A stretch of 64,000 nucleotides of DNA from Cohnella herbarum (GCF_012849095.1 NZ_CP051680.1:1426001-1490000); one strand, 5' to 3'; shown: positions 17,503 through 26,692, counted from the stretch's first letter. The notes: generated by a model from the letters alone, not told the origin. Program-made: numbers and translations.

Positions 17503-18165
17503 ATGGGGAAAAAAATATTAATGGTTGTCACCAATCATGCAGATATGAAGGAAGGCAAAAAGACGGGAATCTGGCTGTCGGAATTCGCGGAGGCTTATCT
17601 GACCTTCTTGGAAAAAGGCTATGGAATTACAGTAGCAAGTCCAAAAGGAGGAGCCGGTCCGGTTGACCCAGGCAGCGTGGACGACCAAACGCCTCAAGAA
17701 ATTCTGGATGCCGCCAAGCATTTGGAAAATACCAAAAAGCTAGACGGCGTAACGACAGAGGACTTCGAGGCGATTTTCCTGCCCGGCGGTCACGGAACGA
17801 TGTTCGATCTTCCGCAAAACGAAAAGCTCCGGCAGTTGCTTCGCGAATTTTACGAAGCAGGCAAATTCGTCGTCGCCGTTTGCCATGGCCCTGCCGGCCT
17901 TGTCGGCGCGACTTTGTCCAATGGACAACCGCTGGTTGCAGGAAAACGCGTGAATGCCTTCACGGACAGAGAAGAATCAGAGACAGGCTTGAGCTCATAC
18001 GTGCCGTTCCTCTTGGAGAGCAGAATTCGCGATCTGGGCGCTATCTTTGTAGCGGCACCGAACTGGAGCACGCATGTAGAAGTCGACGGCAATCTGATTA
18101 CCGGGCAAAATCCTCAATCTACGCTTGCAGTCGTAAATGCATTATTAAATCAACTAGGTAAATAA
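17503..18165 (+). CDS. DJ-1/PfpI-family protein (Hsp31-like, type 1 glutamine amidotransferase domain)
   Basis: 220 residues. The nucleophile elbow is VAVCHGPAGL (Cys127-His128) with the partner Glu27 in IWLSEFAE, and GGHGTMFDLPQN matches Hsp31-like proteins, which act as glyoxalase/deglycase-type or chaperone enzymes. The ATG follows AGGAGG. It is single, with its own terminator. The exact activity cannot be told from sequence. Confidence 0.9.
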   Translation: MGKKILMVVTNHADMKEGKKTGIWLSEFAEAYLTFLEKGYGITVASPKGGAGPVDPGSVDDQTPQEILDAAKHLENTKKLDGVTTEDFEAIFLPGGHGTMFDLPQNEKLRQLLREFYEAGKFVVAVCHGPAGLVGATLSNGQPLVAGKRVNAFTDREESETGLSSYVPFLLESRIRDLGAIFVAAPNWSTHVEVDGNLITGQNPQSTLAVVNALLNQLGK

Positions 18166-18172
18166 TACTCAT

Positions 18173-18201
18173 AAGGCTGATTGGCAACAATTATCAGCCT
18201 T
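18173..18201 (+). terminator. Terminator after the DJ-1/PfpI gene
   Basis: A 9-bp stem AAGGCTGAT with ATCAGCCTT (18173-18181, 18193-18201), followed by a pyrimidine-rich tail (CTTCCTTATT). Confidence 0.75.
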
Positions 18202-18243
18202 CTTCCTTATTCACCTTAATTTAAAGGAGGGCTAATCACAACC

Positions 18244-19452
18244 ATGCCAACAGAAAATATTGCCCTTCGGTCCGAGCAAGCACAGGCAAGTCGCAAAGGA
18301 TCCACGCTCGCCCTCTATGCGCTTACGCTTGGGGCATTTGCAATCGGAATGACGGAATTCATCATTATGGGGCTGCTCTCCGAAGTAGCGGCTAGTCTGA
18401 ATGTCTCTATCCCAATGGCCGGCTTCCTTATTACGGGATATGCTTTAGGCGTTGCGATAGGCGCGCCCTTCATAACCATAGCCACTCACAAAATGCCGCG
18501 TAAAGCACTTTTACTTTTCCTTATGATTCTCTTTATCACAGGGAATGCGCTTGCCGCTATCGCACCGAATTATACGGTTTTGATGTTGGCCCGTATCCTT
18601 GCTGCCCTTACCCATGGATCGTTCTTCGGCGTTGGCTCGGTCATTGCCGCAGAGCTGGTTCCCAAGGAAAAACGCGCAGGGGCAATCGCGATTATGTTTA
18701 CCGGACTGACGCTGGCTAACATTTTGGGAGTGCCGTTCGGAACATTTCTGGGACAAGCCTACGGCTGGCGCTCTACATTCTGGGCAATCACCATTATTGG
18801 GATCGTTGCGCTTGTCGGGATTGTCATGCTCGTCCCGAAAGTTGCCAACGCAACATCCGGTTTGCGAAATGAGCTCCGAGTGCTCAAACGTCCGGCGGTT
18901 CATATCGCCTTGTTGATGACCGTATTCGGGTTTGGCGGAGTATTTACCGCTTTTACGTACATTTCGCCAATCCTAGTAGATATTACGGGTTTCTCGATCA
19001 GCTCTGTTTCATACATCCTCGTCCTATTCGGCGTGGGGATTACCATCGGAAATATTTACGGAGGAAAATTGGCGGACCGCAGCTTGTTCCCCTCCCTGCT
19101 TGGGATACTTGTCGGGCTTGCGATCATACTTGCCGTATTTAGTATCACGGACCAATATAAGATTCTCACCTTGATCACTGTATTCTTATTGGGAATCGCG
19201 GCATTCGGAACCGTCCCCGGTCTGCAGCTCCACATGCTGAACACTGCCAAGGAGGCTCCTACTCTCGCCTCGACCTTGAATATCGCGGCTTTTAATCTGG
19301 GCAATGCGCTTGGAGCTTATCTTGGGGGCATCGTCATTGATACGAATTTCGCAGGAGGTCTTCCTGCCGTACCTTGGGTTGCTTCGATAGTGACGGTCAT
19401 CGGAATTTTGTTTACGCTATGGGGAGCACAACACCGGAAAAGCTTTAGGTAA
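18244..19452 (+). CDS. MFS efflux transporter, DHA1 (AraJ/YdhP-like)
   Basis: 402 residues and 12 predicted helices. The first helix region GAFAIGMTEFIIMGLLSEVAASLNVS and the motif ARILAALTHGSFFGVGSVIAA match the DHA1 arabinose/drug-efflux subgroup. The start follows AAAGGAGGG with a rather long 12-base spacer. A LysR gene follows after 15 bases on the same strand and is probably cotranscribed and local. The substrate is not predictable. Confidence 0.9.
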   Translation: MPTENIALRSEQAQASRKGSTLALYALTLGAFAIGMTEFIIMGLLSEVAASLNVSIPMAGFLITGYALGVAIGAPFITIATHKMPRKALLLFLMILFITGNALAAIAPNYTVLMLARILAALTHGSFFGVGSVIAAELVPKEKRAGAIAIMFTGLTLANILGVPFGTFLGQAYGWRSTFWAITIIGIVALVGIVMLVPKVANATSGLRNELRVLKRPAVHIALLMTVFGFGGVFTAFTYISPILVDITGFSISSVSYILVLFGVGITIGNIYGGKLADRSLFPSLLGILVGLAIILAVFSITDQYKILTLITVFLLGIAAFGTVPGLQLHMLNTAKEAPTLASTLNIAAFNLGNALGAYLGGIVIDTNFAGGLPAVPWVASIVTVIGILFTLWGAQHRKSFR

Positions 19453-19467
19453 GAAAGGGTGCTGAAC

Positions 19468-20340
19468 ATGGTGGACTTTGAATGGTACCGCAGCTTCATT
19501 AGCATTTATAAGCATAACTCCGTATCGGAGGCTGCTAGAACAAGGATGATGACCCAGCCGGCCATGAGCCAACATTTGGCCGCTCTGGAGGCAGAGGTAG
19601 GTGAATCTTTGTTTACTCGTGCTCATCGGAAAATGATTCCGACTGAGAGAGGGAAAACACTCTATACTCAGGTGGTTCCGCTTATTGAAGCTCTGGAAGA
19701 AGCTACGCAATCCTTGAAGACGAACGCGCTAGCTTCTTTACCGGTACTTCGGATCGGGTCTGCATATGAGTTTTTTCGGGAAAATATCGCTCCGCATATC
19801 GACAGGTACCAGATGCGCATCATAGCTTATCTCGGTGTCGCTTCCAAGCTGCTTGAATGGCTGCTTGAGGAAAAGGTAGACATCATCATCATGTCTCAAA
19901 AGCTTGCTGCTCCCGGAATCGAATATATCCCGTACATGCAGGAGGAGTTCGCGGTAGTCGCCCCTCCTGATTACGTTGAGCCCTCATTTAGCGACAAAGA
20001 GTCTTTTGAAGCGTGGTTATGCTCCCAGCCATGGATCAGCTATGACTTGGATTTACCCATTATCCGCCGTTTTTGGCGCGAACATTTCCAGAAGCGTCCG
20101 CAAACACATCCTACGCATGTCGTACCCGATTTACACAGCGTCCTTAAGGCGATCGAGCATGGCGCTGGAATCAGCTTGATTCCCACGTTCATGCTGAATG
20201 ACCATCTTTTTAGAAACAAGGTAAAGATTATGTACCCGTCCTATACTGTCCATAATGACCTGTACATGGCGTACCAGATGAAAAATCGGAATTCGCCCCA
20301 GTTGAAGACGTGGATTGAAACGCAGAAAAAAACAGTGTAA
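19468..20340 (+). CDS. LysR-family transcriptional regulator
   Basis: 290 residues. The N-terminal HTH is MVDFEWYRSFISIYKHNSVSEAARTRMMTQPAMSQHLAALEAEVGESLFTR, followed by an effector-binding domain. The ATG at 19468 follows AAAGGG with 8-base spacing. Unlike most LysR genes it lies downstream of and in the same direction as its likely partner, the MFS pump. Confidence 0.92.
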   Translation: MVDFEWYRSFISIYKHNSVSEAARTRMMTQPAMSQHLAALEAEVGESLFTRAHRKMIPTERGKTLYTQVVPLIEALEEATQSLKTNALASLPVLRIGSAYEFFRENIAPHIDRYQMRIIAYLGVASKLLEWLLEEKVDIIIMSQKLAAPGIEYIPYMQEEFAVVAPPDYVEPSFSDKESFEAWLCSQPWISYDLDLPIIRRFWREHFQKRPQTHPTHVVPDLHSVLKAIEHGAGISLIPTFMLNDHLFRNKVKIMYPSYTVHNDLYMAYQMKNRNSPQLKTWIETQKKTV

Positions 20341-20357
20341 TCGCACATTTTCACGCA

Positions 20358-20395
20358 CAAGAGGCTGTTATCCTTTGAAGGATGACAGCCTCTTG
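20358..20395 (+). terminator. Hairpin terminator after the LysR gene
   Basis: An 11-bp stem CAAGAGGCTGT with ACAGCCTCTTG; the large loop holds a second small hairpin (ATCCTTTGAAGGAT). Confidence 0.65.
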
Positions 20396-20496
20396 TTGTA
20401 GGTGCTGGTTTATTTTATAAACTATTCTGTATCTATAGCTTTTTTTAGGGATACCCCTTTTAGTCATTTGCGTTTTTGGTTAACCTGTAATTCCAC

Positions 20497-20535
20497 AAAG
20501 AAAAAGGAGCTGCCTCTGGCTAGCTCCTTTTCTTT
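20497..20535. terminator. Bidirectional terminator between convergent genes
   Basis: A stem of about 14 bp (AAAGAAAAAGGAGCT at 20497-20511, AGCTCCTTTTCTTT at 20522-20535) with one bulged A. It has T-rich flanks in both directions, between the plus-strand LysR gene and the minus-strand M56 operon. Confidence 0.7.
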
Positions 20536-20554
20536 CGTTTCAGTTATCCTATTG

Positions 20555-20689
20555 TTATCCTAAAACTGTGCCATCAGTGAAGTGTACCTTGATAATCCGA
20601 AAATTTTTGACTGATGCTACTTTTAACCGATTATCTGCCTGTAACGAGGACGTATCCGTCTGAATCTGCTTCCATGTATCTATTTTCAC
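20555..20689 (-). CDS. Possible small protein downstream of the M56 gene
   Basis: A 44-residue frame with a GTG start (VKIDTWKQIQTDTSSLQADNRLKVASVKNFRIIKVHFTDGTVLG), 15 bases after the M56 peptidase stop. The ribosome site is weak. Its composition is protein-like and it could be cotranscribed, or it could be the relic of a longer gene. No family is recognised. Confidence 0.3.
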   Translation of the reverse strand: MKIDTWKQIQTDTSSLQADNRLKVASVKNFRIIKVHFTDGTVLG

Positions 20690-20704
20690 TGCTAATGATC
20701 GCTT

Positions 20705-22243
20705 CTAAAACTCTACGTGATCCTTGCTAGAGTAGAAGATCCCCAAAAAGGGCTGATTATCACGGCCATGCAATTTCAAGAGAATATGGGTTGTGTCTGT
20801 TTCCCATACGGTTTCATAGACCAGATTACCTGTTATAACGGCTGTCCCCCAGTCAGAAGGATCATCTTTGTACAAATCATTTTTCCATGTTATATCATCT
20901 GTAATCGGTGTGCCGTACTTCTCGGTCAAATTCTTCTTCAGGTTATTAAAATCATTAATATGTTCAGTAGCATTTGAGTGCTGTTCAAAAATACCATAAC
21001 GAGCTTCAACAAGCTTATCATCTATAAAAGTGGTTCCGAATCCAGCCTTTAGATTGTGAATATTGCCATCGTAATGAAGTGAACTTTCTGCTTTCCTTAT
21101 GTTCTCTCCATGCCCATTTGGATTTTCGGCCTCTGTTTTTCTAAACTCGTTAGTCGACATCCCCCAGGTCGCATTTCGGAAATCGCCTCGGAAATCGCTA
21201 AGTTTAGCCTCAGTATGATTGCTTTCTACACCTGAAGCATTACCCGGAGCCGCTTCCGGTTTGCCCGAAGCAGAAGTCGCAAAAACCGTAACGGTTCCAA
21301 CCACAATGACAATAGCAAGCAGAATCGCCGCTCTAGAGATTTTCTTAGTTTTCATAATCGATATAATCCTTTCTTCAATTGAGATTTTCGAAAAATGGCT
21401 AGCCATCTGGAACATCCCGCTTTTCTTTTCTTCCAAACGGACAAGTGCCATAGCATAAGATGACTTCATGCTCTCCCCGGATGTCCGTATGACCTTTTCA
21501 TCACAAGATAGCTCGATGTCACGATTGGCCATGATGTACATGAGCCACACGAACGGGTTGAACCAATGGACGCATAAGCTAGCAGCAAGCACCCACTTTT
21601 TGAGCGTATCAAATCGTTTGACGTGAATATACTCGTGAATAAGGATAAGCTTGAGTTGATCTTCGTCGGTATAGTCGATATGTTTCGGCATAAGAATCAC
21701 AGGCTGAAAAATACCATAGGTAAGCGGATTTATAATTGTATCCGACTGTCTGATTCGTACCTTACGCCATAATGGATTTGATTTCTGCCATTTTTGGATG
21801 AATTCATTTTCAAGCGGCAACGACGTTCTGTAGTTTTTGCGACACCTGATATGCGGGATGATGAAAAACAAAGCGAAAATCGTAAAACCAATGAGCCATG
21901 CTAGCAAAAAAATCCATATTGATGATGACGGCTCCATGGGTACGTTTGGAGTGATCAGATTATCTGCTGTGAGTGGCGTAGTAACCGTTCCACCATGTGA
22001 AATTGGTGTGTTTTGCGTTAGGGAAATGCTCGTCTGATCTGTAAATAATGTGGTTATATTGTTAACCGCCGTAAAAATACTAAATTGCGAATAAACAGAA
22101 ACAGGAATAAGCAATCTGGATAACGCAACACCCCATAGAACGATAAACGTCATTTTCGGAACCTTATTCAGAAGCAGGAAACGAAAGCATACAACCGCAA
22201 GAATGAAGCAGGAAGCCGATACGCTCATTTCAAGAAACGACAT
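20705..22243 (-). CDS. BlaR1-like M56 metallopeptidase with a non-penicillin-binding C-terminal domain
   Basis: 512 residues. Several N-terminal helices surround an M56 zinc-protease domain with HEYIH (about 203-207) and the downstream glutamate in DIELSCDEK. A further helix (ILLAIVIVVGTVTVFA) leads to an extracytoplasmic domain of about 165 residues containing NATWGMSTNEFRKTE and ending WETDTTHILLKLHGRDNQPFLGIFYSSKD. This is not the serine penicillin-sensor domain of BlaR1/MecR1. The ATG at 22243 follows GAGG; the ATG overlapping the BlaI stop has no ribosome site. With BlaI it should form a signal-to-proteolysis switch for an unknown signal. Confidence 0.82.
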   Translation of the reverse strand: MSFLEMSVSASCFILAVVCFRFLLLNKVPKMTFIVLWGVALSRLLIPVSVYSQFSIFTAVNNITTLFTDQTSISLTQNTPISHGGTVTTPLTADNLITPNVPMEPSSSIWIFLLAWLIGFTIFALFFIIPHIRCRKNYRTSLPLENEFIQKWQKSNPLWRKVRIRQSDTIINPLTYGIFQPVILMPKHIDYTDEDQLKLILIHEYIHVKRFDTLKKWVLAASLCVHWFNPFVWLMYIMANRDIELSCDEKVIRTSGESMKSSYAMALVRLEEKKSGMFQMASHFSKISIEERIISIMKTKKISRAAILLAIVIVVGTVTVFATSASGKPEAAPGNASGVESNHTEAKLSDFRGDFRNATWGMSTNEFRKTEAENPNGHGENIRKAESSLHYDGNIHNLKAGFGTTFIDDKLVEARYGIFEQHSNATEHINDFNNLKKNLTEKYGTPITDDITWKNDLYKDDPSDWGTAVITGNLVYETVWETDTTHILLKLHGRDNQPFLGIFYSSKDHVEF

Positions 22244-22251
22244 CCCCCACC

Positions 22252-22611
22252 TCATTGCAATTTCTCAATCAGTTGCTTTAATCGGATAATTTCCTCGGAC
22301 GTCAGGCGTTTCTGCCCCAGCAGTGAAGCGACCAGTCTATCGGGAGCGCCGTTATACAATTTATTGATGAGCTCCGTTGTTTCATGTTCTTGCACCTGTT
22401 CTCTCGTCACAAGCGCACGGCATACGAAATTCGGCTCTTGCCGCTCAATCGCCCCTTTATCGAGGCACTTCTTAATGACCGTATAGGTGGTAGTCTTGCT
22501 CCAGCCTATTTTTTCCTTTGTTATTTCCGCGATCTTCTTTGCCGTCGTATCCCCTTCTTGCCACAAAATTTCCATAATATTAAGCTCGCTATCAAACAGT
22601 TTTATGCTCAT
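22252..22611 (-). CDS. BlaI/MecI/CopY-family repressor
   Basis: 119 residues. A winged HTH (FDSELNIMEILWQEGDTTAKKIAEITKEKIGWSKTTTYTVIKKCLDKGAIERQ) precedes a dimerisation tail. These repressors are inactivated by an M56 protease partner, here the next gene. The ATG follows GGAGGGG. Two dyads lie in its promoter, so autorepression is likely. Confidence 0.92.
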   Translation of the reverse strand: MSIKLFDSELNIMEILWQEGDTTAKKIAEITKEKIGWSKTTTYTVIKKCLDKGAIERQEPNFVCRALVTREQVQEHETTELINKLYNGAPDRLVASLLGQKRLTSEEIIRLKQLIEKLQ

Positions 22612-22625
22612 AAGAAATCCCCTCC

Positions 22626-22683
22626 GTTCTACTGCACTAGAACATTACTATTATATTCTATTGCAGTAGAACGATTTAGTCAA
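22626..22683 (-). promoter_or_regulatory. BlaI-type promoter with two operators
   Basis: Minus-strand promoter TTGACT (22683-22678), 17-bp spacer, TAGAAT (22660-22655). Dyads: GTTCTA-6-TAGAAC at 22626-22643 (perfect) and ATTCTA-6-TAGAAC at 22655-22672 (one mismatch), both with a TGCA core and centred 29 bp apart. One covers the spacer, the other the transcription start. Confidence 0.72.
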
Positions 22684-22751
22684 TCCGGTTTGAAGTTGTT
22701 TTACAACAAGTGACCCTTGGCTTCCGAAAATACTTAATCCGCAAAACGAAA

Positions 22752-22774
22752 AAGCCCGCGGTTTCCGCGGACTT
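22752..22774 (-). terminator. Terminator after the fRMsr gene
   Basis: Stem AAG-CCGCGG with CCGCGG-CTT and a TTT loop; on the minus strand it ends in a T5 run. Confidence 0.8.
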
Positions 22775-22809
22775 CATTCGGGATCGGATTATGATTAATA
22801 AAATTCTCC

Positions 22810-23289
22810 CTAGATGTATTTCACCAAATTCTTGACTAATCGCTCCAGGCAATCTTGATCGATTCCATCAAATCGACCTTTGCTTGGACTGTCAATATCC
22901 AGAACTCCGATCAGTTCATCGTCTTTAATGAGCGGGATCACGATTTCCGATTGCGAAGCTTCATCGCATGCAATATGACCCGGAAACAAATGGACGTCGT
23001 CCACTCTAATCGTTTCCCTCTTTTGAGCTGCAGTTCCGCAGACCCCTTTACCTATCGGTATTCTAATGCAAGCCGGCATCCCTTGGAACGGTCCAAGTAC
23101 AAGCTCGCCTGACTTCAACAGATAAAAGCCGACCCAATTTACATCGGTTAAAAATAGATTCAGTAGCGCCGAAGCATTGGATAAGTTCGCAATCCTATCG
23201 GTTTCGCCTTCAAGCAGCGATGAAAGTTGTTGCGTAACCAATTGGTAGTTTTGTTGTTTCGTTCCTGTATAGCTTTCTTTTTGAAACAT
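22810..23289 (-). CDS. Free methionine-(R)-sulfoxide reductase (GAF domain)
   Basis: 159 residues, a single GAF domain with the catalytic pattern of fRMsr enzymes: QGMPACIRIPIGKGVCGTAA and HIACDEASQSEIVIP provide the three conserved cysteines. It reduces free methionine-R-sulfoxide, part of oxidative-stress repair. The ATG at 23287-23289 (MFQKESYTGTK) has AGGTGG just upstream and matches family N-termini; longer in-frame starts extend into promoter sequence. Confidence 0.88.
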   Translation of the reverse strand: MFQKESYTGTKQQNYQLVTQQLSSLLEGETDRIANLSNASALLNLFLTDVNWVGFYLLKSGELVLGPFQGMPACIRIPIGKGVCGTAAQKRETIRVDDVHLFPGHIACDEASQSEIVIPLIKDDELIGVLDIDSPSKGRFDGIDQDCLERLVKNLVKYI

Positions 23290-23383
23290 TTTCTCCACCT
23301 CGACATTAGATGATTCCATAATGATATCATCCATTTTTATTTTATGATAGGATCATAGAAAACCTTCCATTGAGGTGAGTGGC

Positions 23384-23533
23384 ATGTGTTATACGGATCC
23401 AAATTGGAGTACATCCGTACTGATCACCATTGATACACAAAACGACTTCGCCTTATCCAACGCTCCAGCCGAGATAAAAGGAACTTCCGATGTGTTGCCG
23501 AACATGAAACGCGTGTTGGATACCTACCGCTAG
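23384..23533 (+). pseudogene. Isochorismatase-like hydrolase stub
   Basis: A 49-codon frame (MCYTDPNWSTSVLITIDTQNDFALSNAPAEIKGTSDVLPNMKRVLDTYR) matching only the N-terminus of cysteine hydrolases, including the catalytic Asp in DTQNDF. It then meets a TAG that lies at the 3' end of the convergent histidine kinase gene. The Lys and Cys of the catalytic triad are absent. A good GAGGTGAG ribosome site remains. A truncated relic. Confidence 0.78.
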
Positions 23534-24873
23534 TCCCTCGCCTCTATAGGAAAACCAATCAGCACATTAAACTGGTCTCCGCTAACCTCGATTCGGATAT
23601 CCCCGCCCTGCAATTCGACAATACTTTTGGCAATGGCTAGCCCTAGCCCTGACCCTTCGGTATGGCGGGATTCGTCGGCCCTCTTAAATCTTTCGAACAA
23701 CTCATCCGGAGCAAAATCGATCTCGTACTGGGCGGTATTCTGAATTTGAAAAGTTACACGGCCGTCCACCTCGTCAAGATATACATAAACTCTCGTGCCT
23801 GGAAGCGAATATTTAAGGGCGTTGGAAAGTAAATTCTCGAACAATCGCCAAGTTTTGTTCCCATCCAGATAGGCGTAAATATGGGGTTTGCTCATTTTCA
23901 TGCGAAGAAATAACGAGGAATGTTCGAATTTATCTTTGAATTCCGCCACGGCTTGATCTAAAAGCGCTACAACGTCGATTCGCTGAATATCGAGTTCTAT
24001 CGTTCCGCTAGCCATCTTCGACGCCTCGAATAAATCCTCGATTAGCGCTTTAAGTCTCGACGATTTGCGGTCCAGCACCTCCACGTAAGCTCCTATTTTT
24101 TCGGATCCCGGCTGTTCTTTCTTAAGTAAATCGACGTAATTAATAATGGATGTGAGCGGCGTCTTCAAATCGTGCGACACGTTCGTAATGAGCTCCGATT
24201 TGAGACGTTCGCTTTTCATTTGCACCTCAAGCGCTTTTCGATAACCTATCTTCATGTTATTGATATGGGAGGCGAGATCGGAAATTGGCCCCTTCCCTTT
24301 GATCTCGATTTTTGCCTGTAGATTCCCTTGGGTGATTTCCTTCGTTTCGAGCAATAAGCGACGGAACTTCCCGGCGAAATTTAATACCGCGGGTAAGATA
24401 ACGAGCACGTAGAAACACATGTACAGAATAAGCCACTTCTCATCGACATAGCGATAGTAGCCGTATAACCGATAGCCGACGATTCCCGCGGCAGCCGATA
24501 GAAGAGCGAACGAAACGATCGGAAGCGCAATTCGATATTCCATGATCCCGCCTTGCCATGTACGCAAATACCTAAGCAGGAGACTGTTTCTCCATTGTTT
24601 AAGTAGGTTATCCGGTGCTACGAGAAGATGGGCAATTCGAAGAACGAAGACGCCGAATGCGACTAAAAATATGGTTATGACGTAACTTAAGGCAATATCC
24701 GAACGGTAACCCCAGAAGGATAAATTGCCGATTCCCAGTACGATCAGCCACCAGATACCCGCAGCTCCCAATAGCCGAATATCGAAAGAAAATCGACCGA
24801 TCGAATTTGAGATTTTTTCGTATTGTCGCTTGAATCCGGCGAATGGATTACTTGCTTTCCATTTTGTATCCAA
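23530..24873 (-). CDS. Sensor histidine kinase (VanS-like)
   Basis: 447 residues. Four or so N-terminal helices, a linker near residue 190, the H-box NVSHDLKTPLTSIINYVDLL, the N-box FENLLSNALKYS, and the G-box SGLGLAIAKSIVELQGG. The TTG start lies inside the response regulator gene (26-base overlap). It forms a two-component system with the upstream regulator and is preceded by a GDPD gene. The signal is unknown; an envelope stimulus is plausible. Confidence 0.9.
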   Translation of the reverse strand: MDTKWKASNPFAGFKRQYEKISNSIGRFSFDIRLLGAAGIWWLIVLGIGNLSFWGYRSDIALSYVITIFLVAFGVFVLRIAHLLVAPDNLLKQWRNSLLLRYLRTWQGGIMEYRIALPIVSFALLSAAAGIVGYRLYGYYRYVDEKWLILYMCFYVLVILPAVLNFAGKFRRLLLETKEITQGNLQAKIEIKGKGPISDLASHINNMKIGYRKALEVQMKSERLKSELITNVSHDLKTPLTSIINYVDLLKKEQPGSEKIGAYVEVLDRKSSRLKALIEDLFEASKMASGTIELDIQRIDVVALLDQAVAEFKDKFEHSSLFLRMKMSKPHIYAYLDGNKTWRLFENLLSNALKYSLPGTRVYVYLDEVDGRVTFQIQNTAQYEIDFAPDELFERFKRADESRHTEGSGLGLAIAKSIVELQGGDIRIEVSGDQFNVLIGFPIEARD

Positions 24874-25543
24874 TCCCCCACACCACCTTCAAGTATTTCG
24901 GATCCTTCGGGTTGATTTCGATCTTTTCGCGAATATTTCGAATGTGTACGGCAACGGTATTCTCGGACGCATAAACAGGTTCATTCCATACCTTCTCGTA
25001 AATTTCGTCGATGGAGAATACTCTCCCCTTATTCACCATAAGCAGTTCTAAAATTTTGTATTCTTTAGGCGTAAGCCTGACTTCTTCGCCGTCGACCACG
25101 ACCGTTCTGGAGCTTCTGTCCAAAGCAAGACCGCGGATTACGATCTGGTCATCGGCCATCTTGTGCGATCCCAGATTCGTAAACCGCCTTAATTGCGATT
25201 TTACTCTCGCTACCAGCTCCATAGGATTAAAAGGCTTCGTGATATAATCGTCGGCCCCTATATTGAGTCCCATAATTTTGTCCGTATTTTCCGATTTCGC
25301 GGAGAGCAAGACGATCGGGATATTCAGATGCTCGCGAATTTTGAAAGTCGTCTTGATACCATCCATCTGGGGCATCATGATATCCATGATAATAAGATGA
25401 ATCGTTTCCATCTCTAGGACTGCGAGAGCCTCTACTCCGTTTGAAGCCGTAAATACAACGATGTCTTCGCTTGATAAGTAAATCGTCAGAGCCTCTAGAA
25501 TCTCCGCTTCGTCATCCACGATCAGCACGTTATGTTTCGGCAT
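24848..25543 (-). CDS. OmpR/VanR-family response regulator
   Basis: 231 residues. Receiver domain with VDDEAE and the phospho-acceptor in IIMDIMMPQMDG, Lys in ITKPFNP, then an OmpR winged HTH (LTPKEYKILELLMVNKGRVFSIDEIYEKVW...NTVAVHIRNIREKIE). Overlaps at both ends with the GDPD and kinase genes indicate one transcript. Confidence 0.93.
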   Translation of the reverse strand: MPKHNVLIVDDEAEILEALTIYLSSEDIVVFTASNGVEALAVLEMETIHLIIMDIMMPQMDGIKTTFKIREHLNIPIVLLSAKSENTDKIMGLNIGADDYITKPFNPMELVARVKSQLRRFTNLGSHKMADDQIVIRGLALDRSSRTVVVDGEEVRLTPKEYKILELLMVNKGRVFSIDEIYEKVWNEPVYASENTVAVHIRNIREKIEINPKDPKYLKVVWGIGYKMESK

Positions 25544-26507
25544 TATTTTTCCACCTTACGATTTTCGTCGCTTTGTCCTTTTTTACGCCACTTTTTATTT
25601 TTCCTAGGCCGATTAGAAATATGCAGATCCATAAATGATGTTCGAATGGTTCGTTTAAACTGTCCATTTCGCTCGACAACTGCTTGGGACCGGTTTCTAG
25701 ATCGGTATAAAATCCGTATACGCCGACCGAGCGGTTTAACAACATCATGAAAGCACTATTGTTTAACGAATGCACATAACTTTTCAACCCGATCTTGTGC
25801 AGGCGAAATACGAGAAACGGATCTAACAGCACCCTGGATACGGGCATCGCGACCGCGGAAAATCCTTTATTTTTCACGAATTCCACGATGGCGTCAGCCG
25901 ATTGGCTAGACTGATAAGTAGAATAGATTTTGTTCGGAAAAGGGTAGATCTTCATTACGGCATCGTACATCTCCGGACTATAGATTTCGGGTATGATCCT
26001 TCGCAATAACGACGTATCGACACTCTGCACTTCATTCACCAAATACTCGAATTGCCTCCTCACCTTCTCTACTTTAGTTTCCTTGGTATCCGTAATCAAA
26101 TAAAAGTCCGGATTTTCCCGCATCAAGCGAACGATATCCCTTACGCTCAGCGGTTCGTATTGGCCATAGATCAAAGTGCCTTTAAATTCCGCTAATGTGG
26201 ATGCGCCGCCATTTCGATCTGGCAAACCGGGTTGATAATCGTCCGTCCAATCGTGCCGCGCGGCCAACTTCCCGTCTTTCGTCAGAATGAGATCGACCTC
26301 GAACAATCGGTATCCTCTATCGTAATTGGCTTGGAATGCCTCGTAAGAGTTCGTGTATTTTACGCCGTCAATGCCTCCCATCGCATGGGCAATGAAGCGG
26401 TTGGCTTGCCAGCCATCCGCTGTGCCGACGGCAACTGCCCGTCCCCCGAAACCGATGGCCACCAAAACTAATAATACGCCTATACATATCCGACTCGCTA
26501 TTTTCAT
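25530..26507 (-). CDS. Secreted glycerophosphodiester phosphodiesterase-like protein
   Basis: 325 residues. A signal peptide (MKIASRICIGVLLVLVAIGFGGRAVA) is followed by a PI-PLC/GDPD TIM-barrel with FIAHAMGG, NSYEAF and FEVDLILTKDGKLAARHDW, carrying the two catalytic histidines and metal-binding Glu/Asp. It probably hydrolyses glycerophosphodiesters or teichoic-acid fragments outside the cell. The C-terminus ends in a hydrophobic segment (HHLWICIFLIGLG) and a basic tail, as in a membrane anchor. The ATG follows GAGGAG. It is the first gene of a GDPD-regulator-kinase operon. Confidence 0.83.
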   Translation of the reverse strand: MKIASRICIGVLLVLVAIGFGGRAVAVGTADGWQANRFIAHAMGGIDGVKYTNSYEAFQANYDRGYRLFEVDLILTKDGKLAARHDWTDDYQPGLPDRNGGASTLAEFKGTLIYGQYEPLSVRDIVRLMRENPDFYLITDTKETKVEKVRRQFEYLVNEVQSVDTSLLRRIIPEIYSPEMYDAVMKIYPFPNKIYSTYQSSQSADAIVEFVKNKGFSAVAMPVSRVLLDPFLVFRLHKIGLKSYVHSLNNSAFMMLLNRSVGVYGFYTDLETGPKQLSSEMDSLNEPFEHHLWICIFLIGLGKIKSGVKKDKATKIVRWKNNAET

Positions 26508-26635
26508 GCTTACTTCTCCTCTTTCGTCATTCATAGAACCCATGTTAACGGGTGTCTATGAATAAGCAGGGGAGAAAAAACGAAAGAAACTTTAAAGATT
26601 AGCTTGTCAGTTAACCGGTACCTGATCCCGCAAAA

Positions 26636-26661
26636 TCAAAAAGCCGCGATTTACGCGACTT
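26636..26661 (-). terminator. Terminator after the DUF1801 gene
   Basis: Stem AAG-CGCG with CGCG-CTT around ATTTA; a T5 run follows on the minus strand. Confidence 0.75.
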
Positions 26662-26692
26662 GTTAAGGGACTATTTATTAGGTTCTGTTTTC

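Noticed and set aside
20955..22255. A beta-lactamase regulation locus
   Set aside because: Although BlaI and M56 proteins are present, there is no beta-lactamase gene in the window and the sensor domain is not penicillin-binding.
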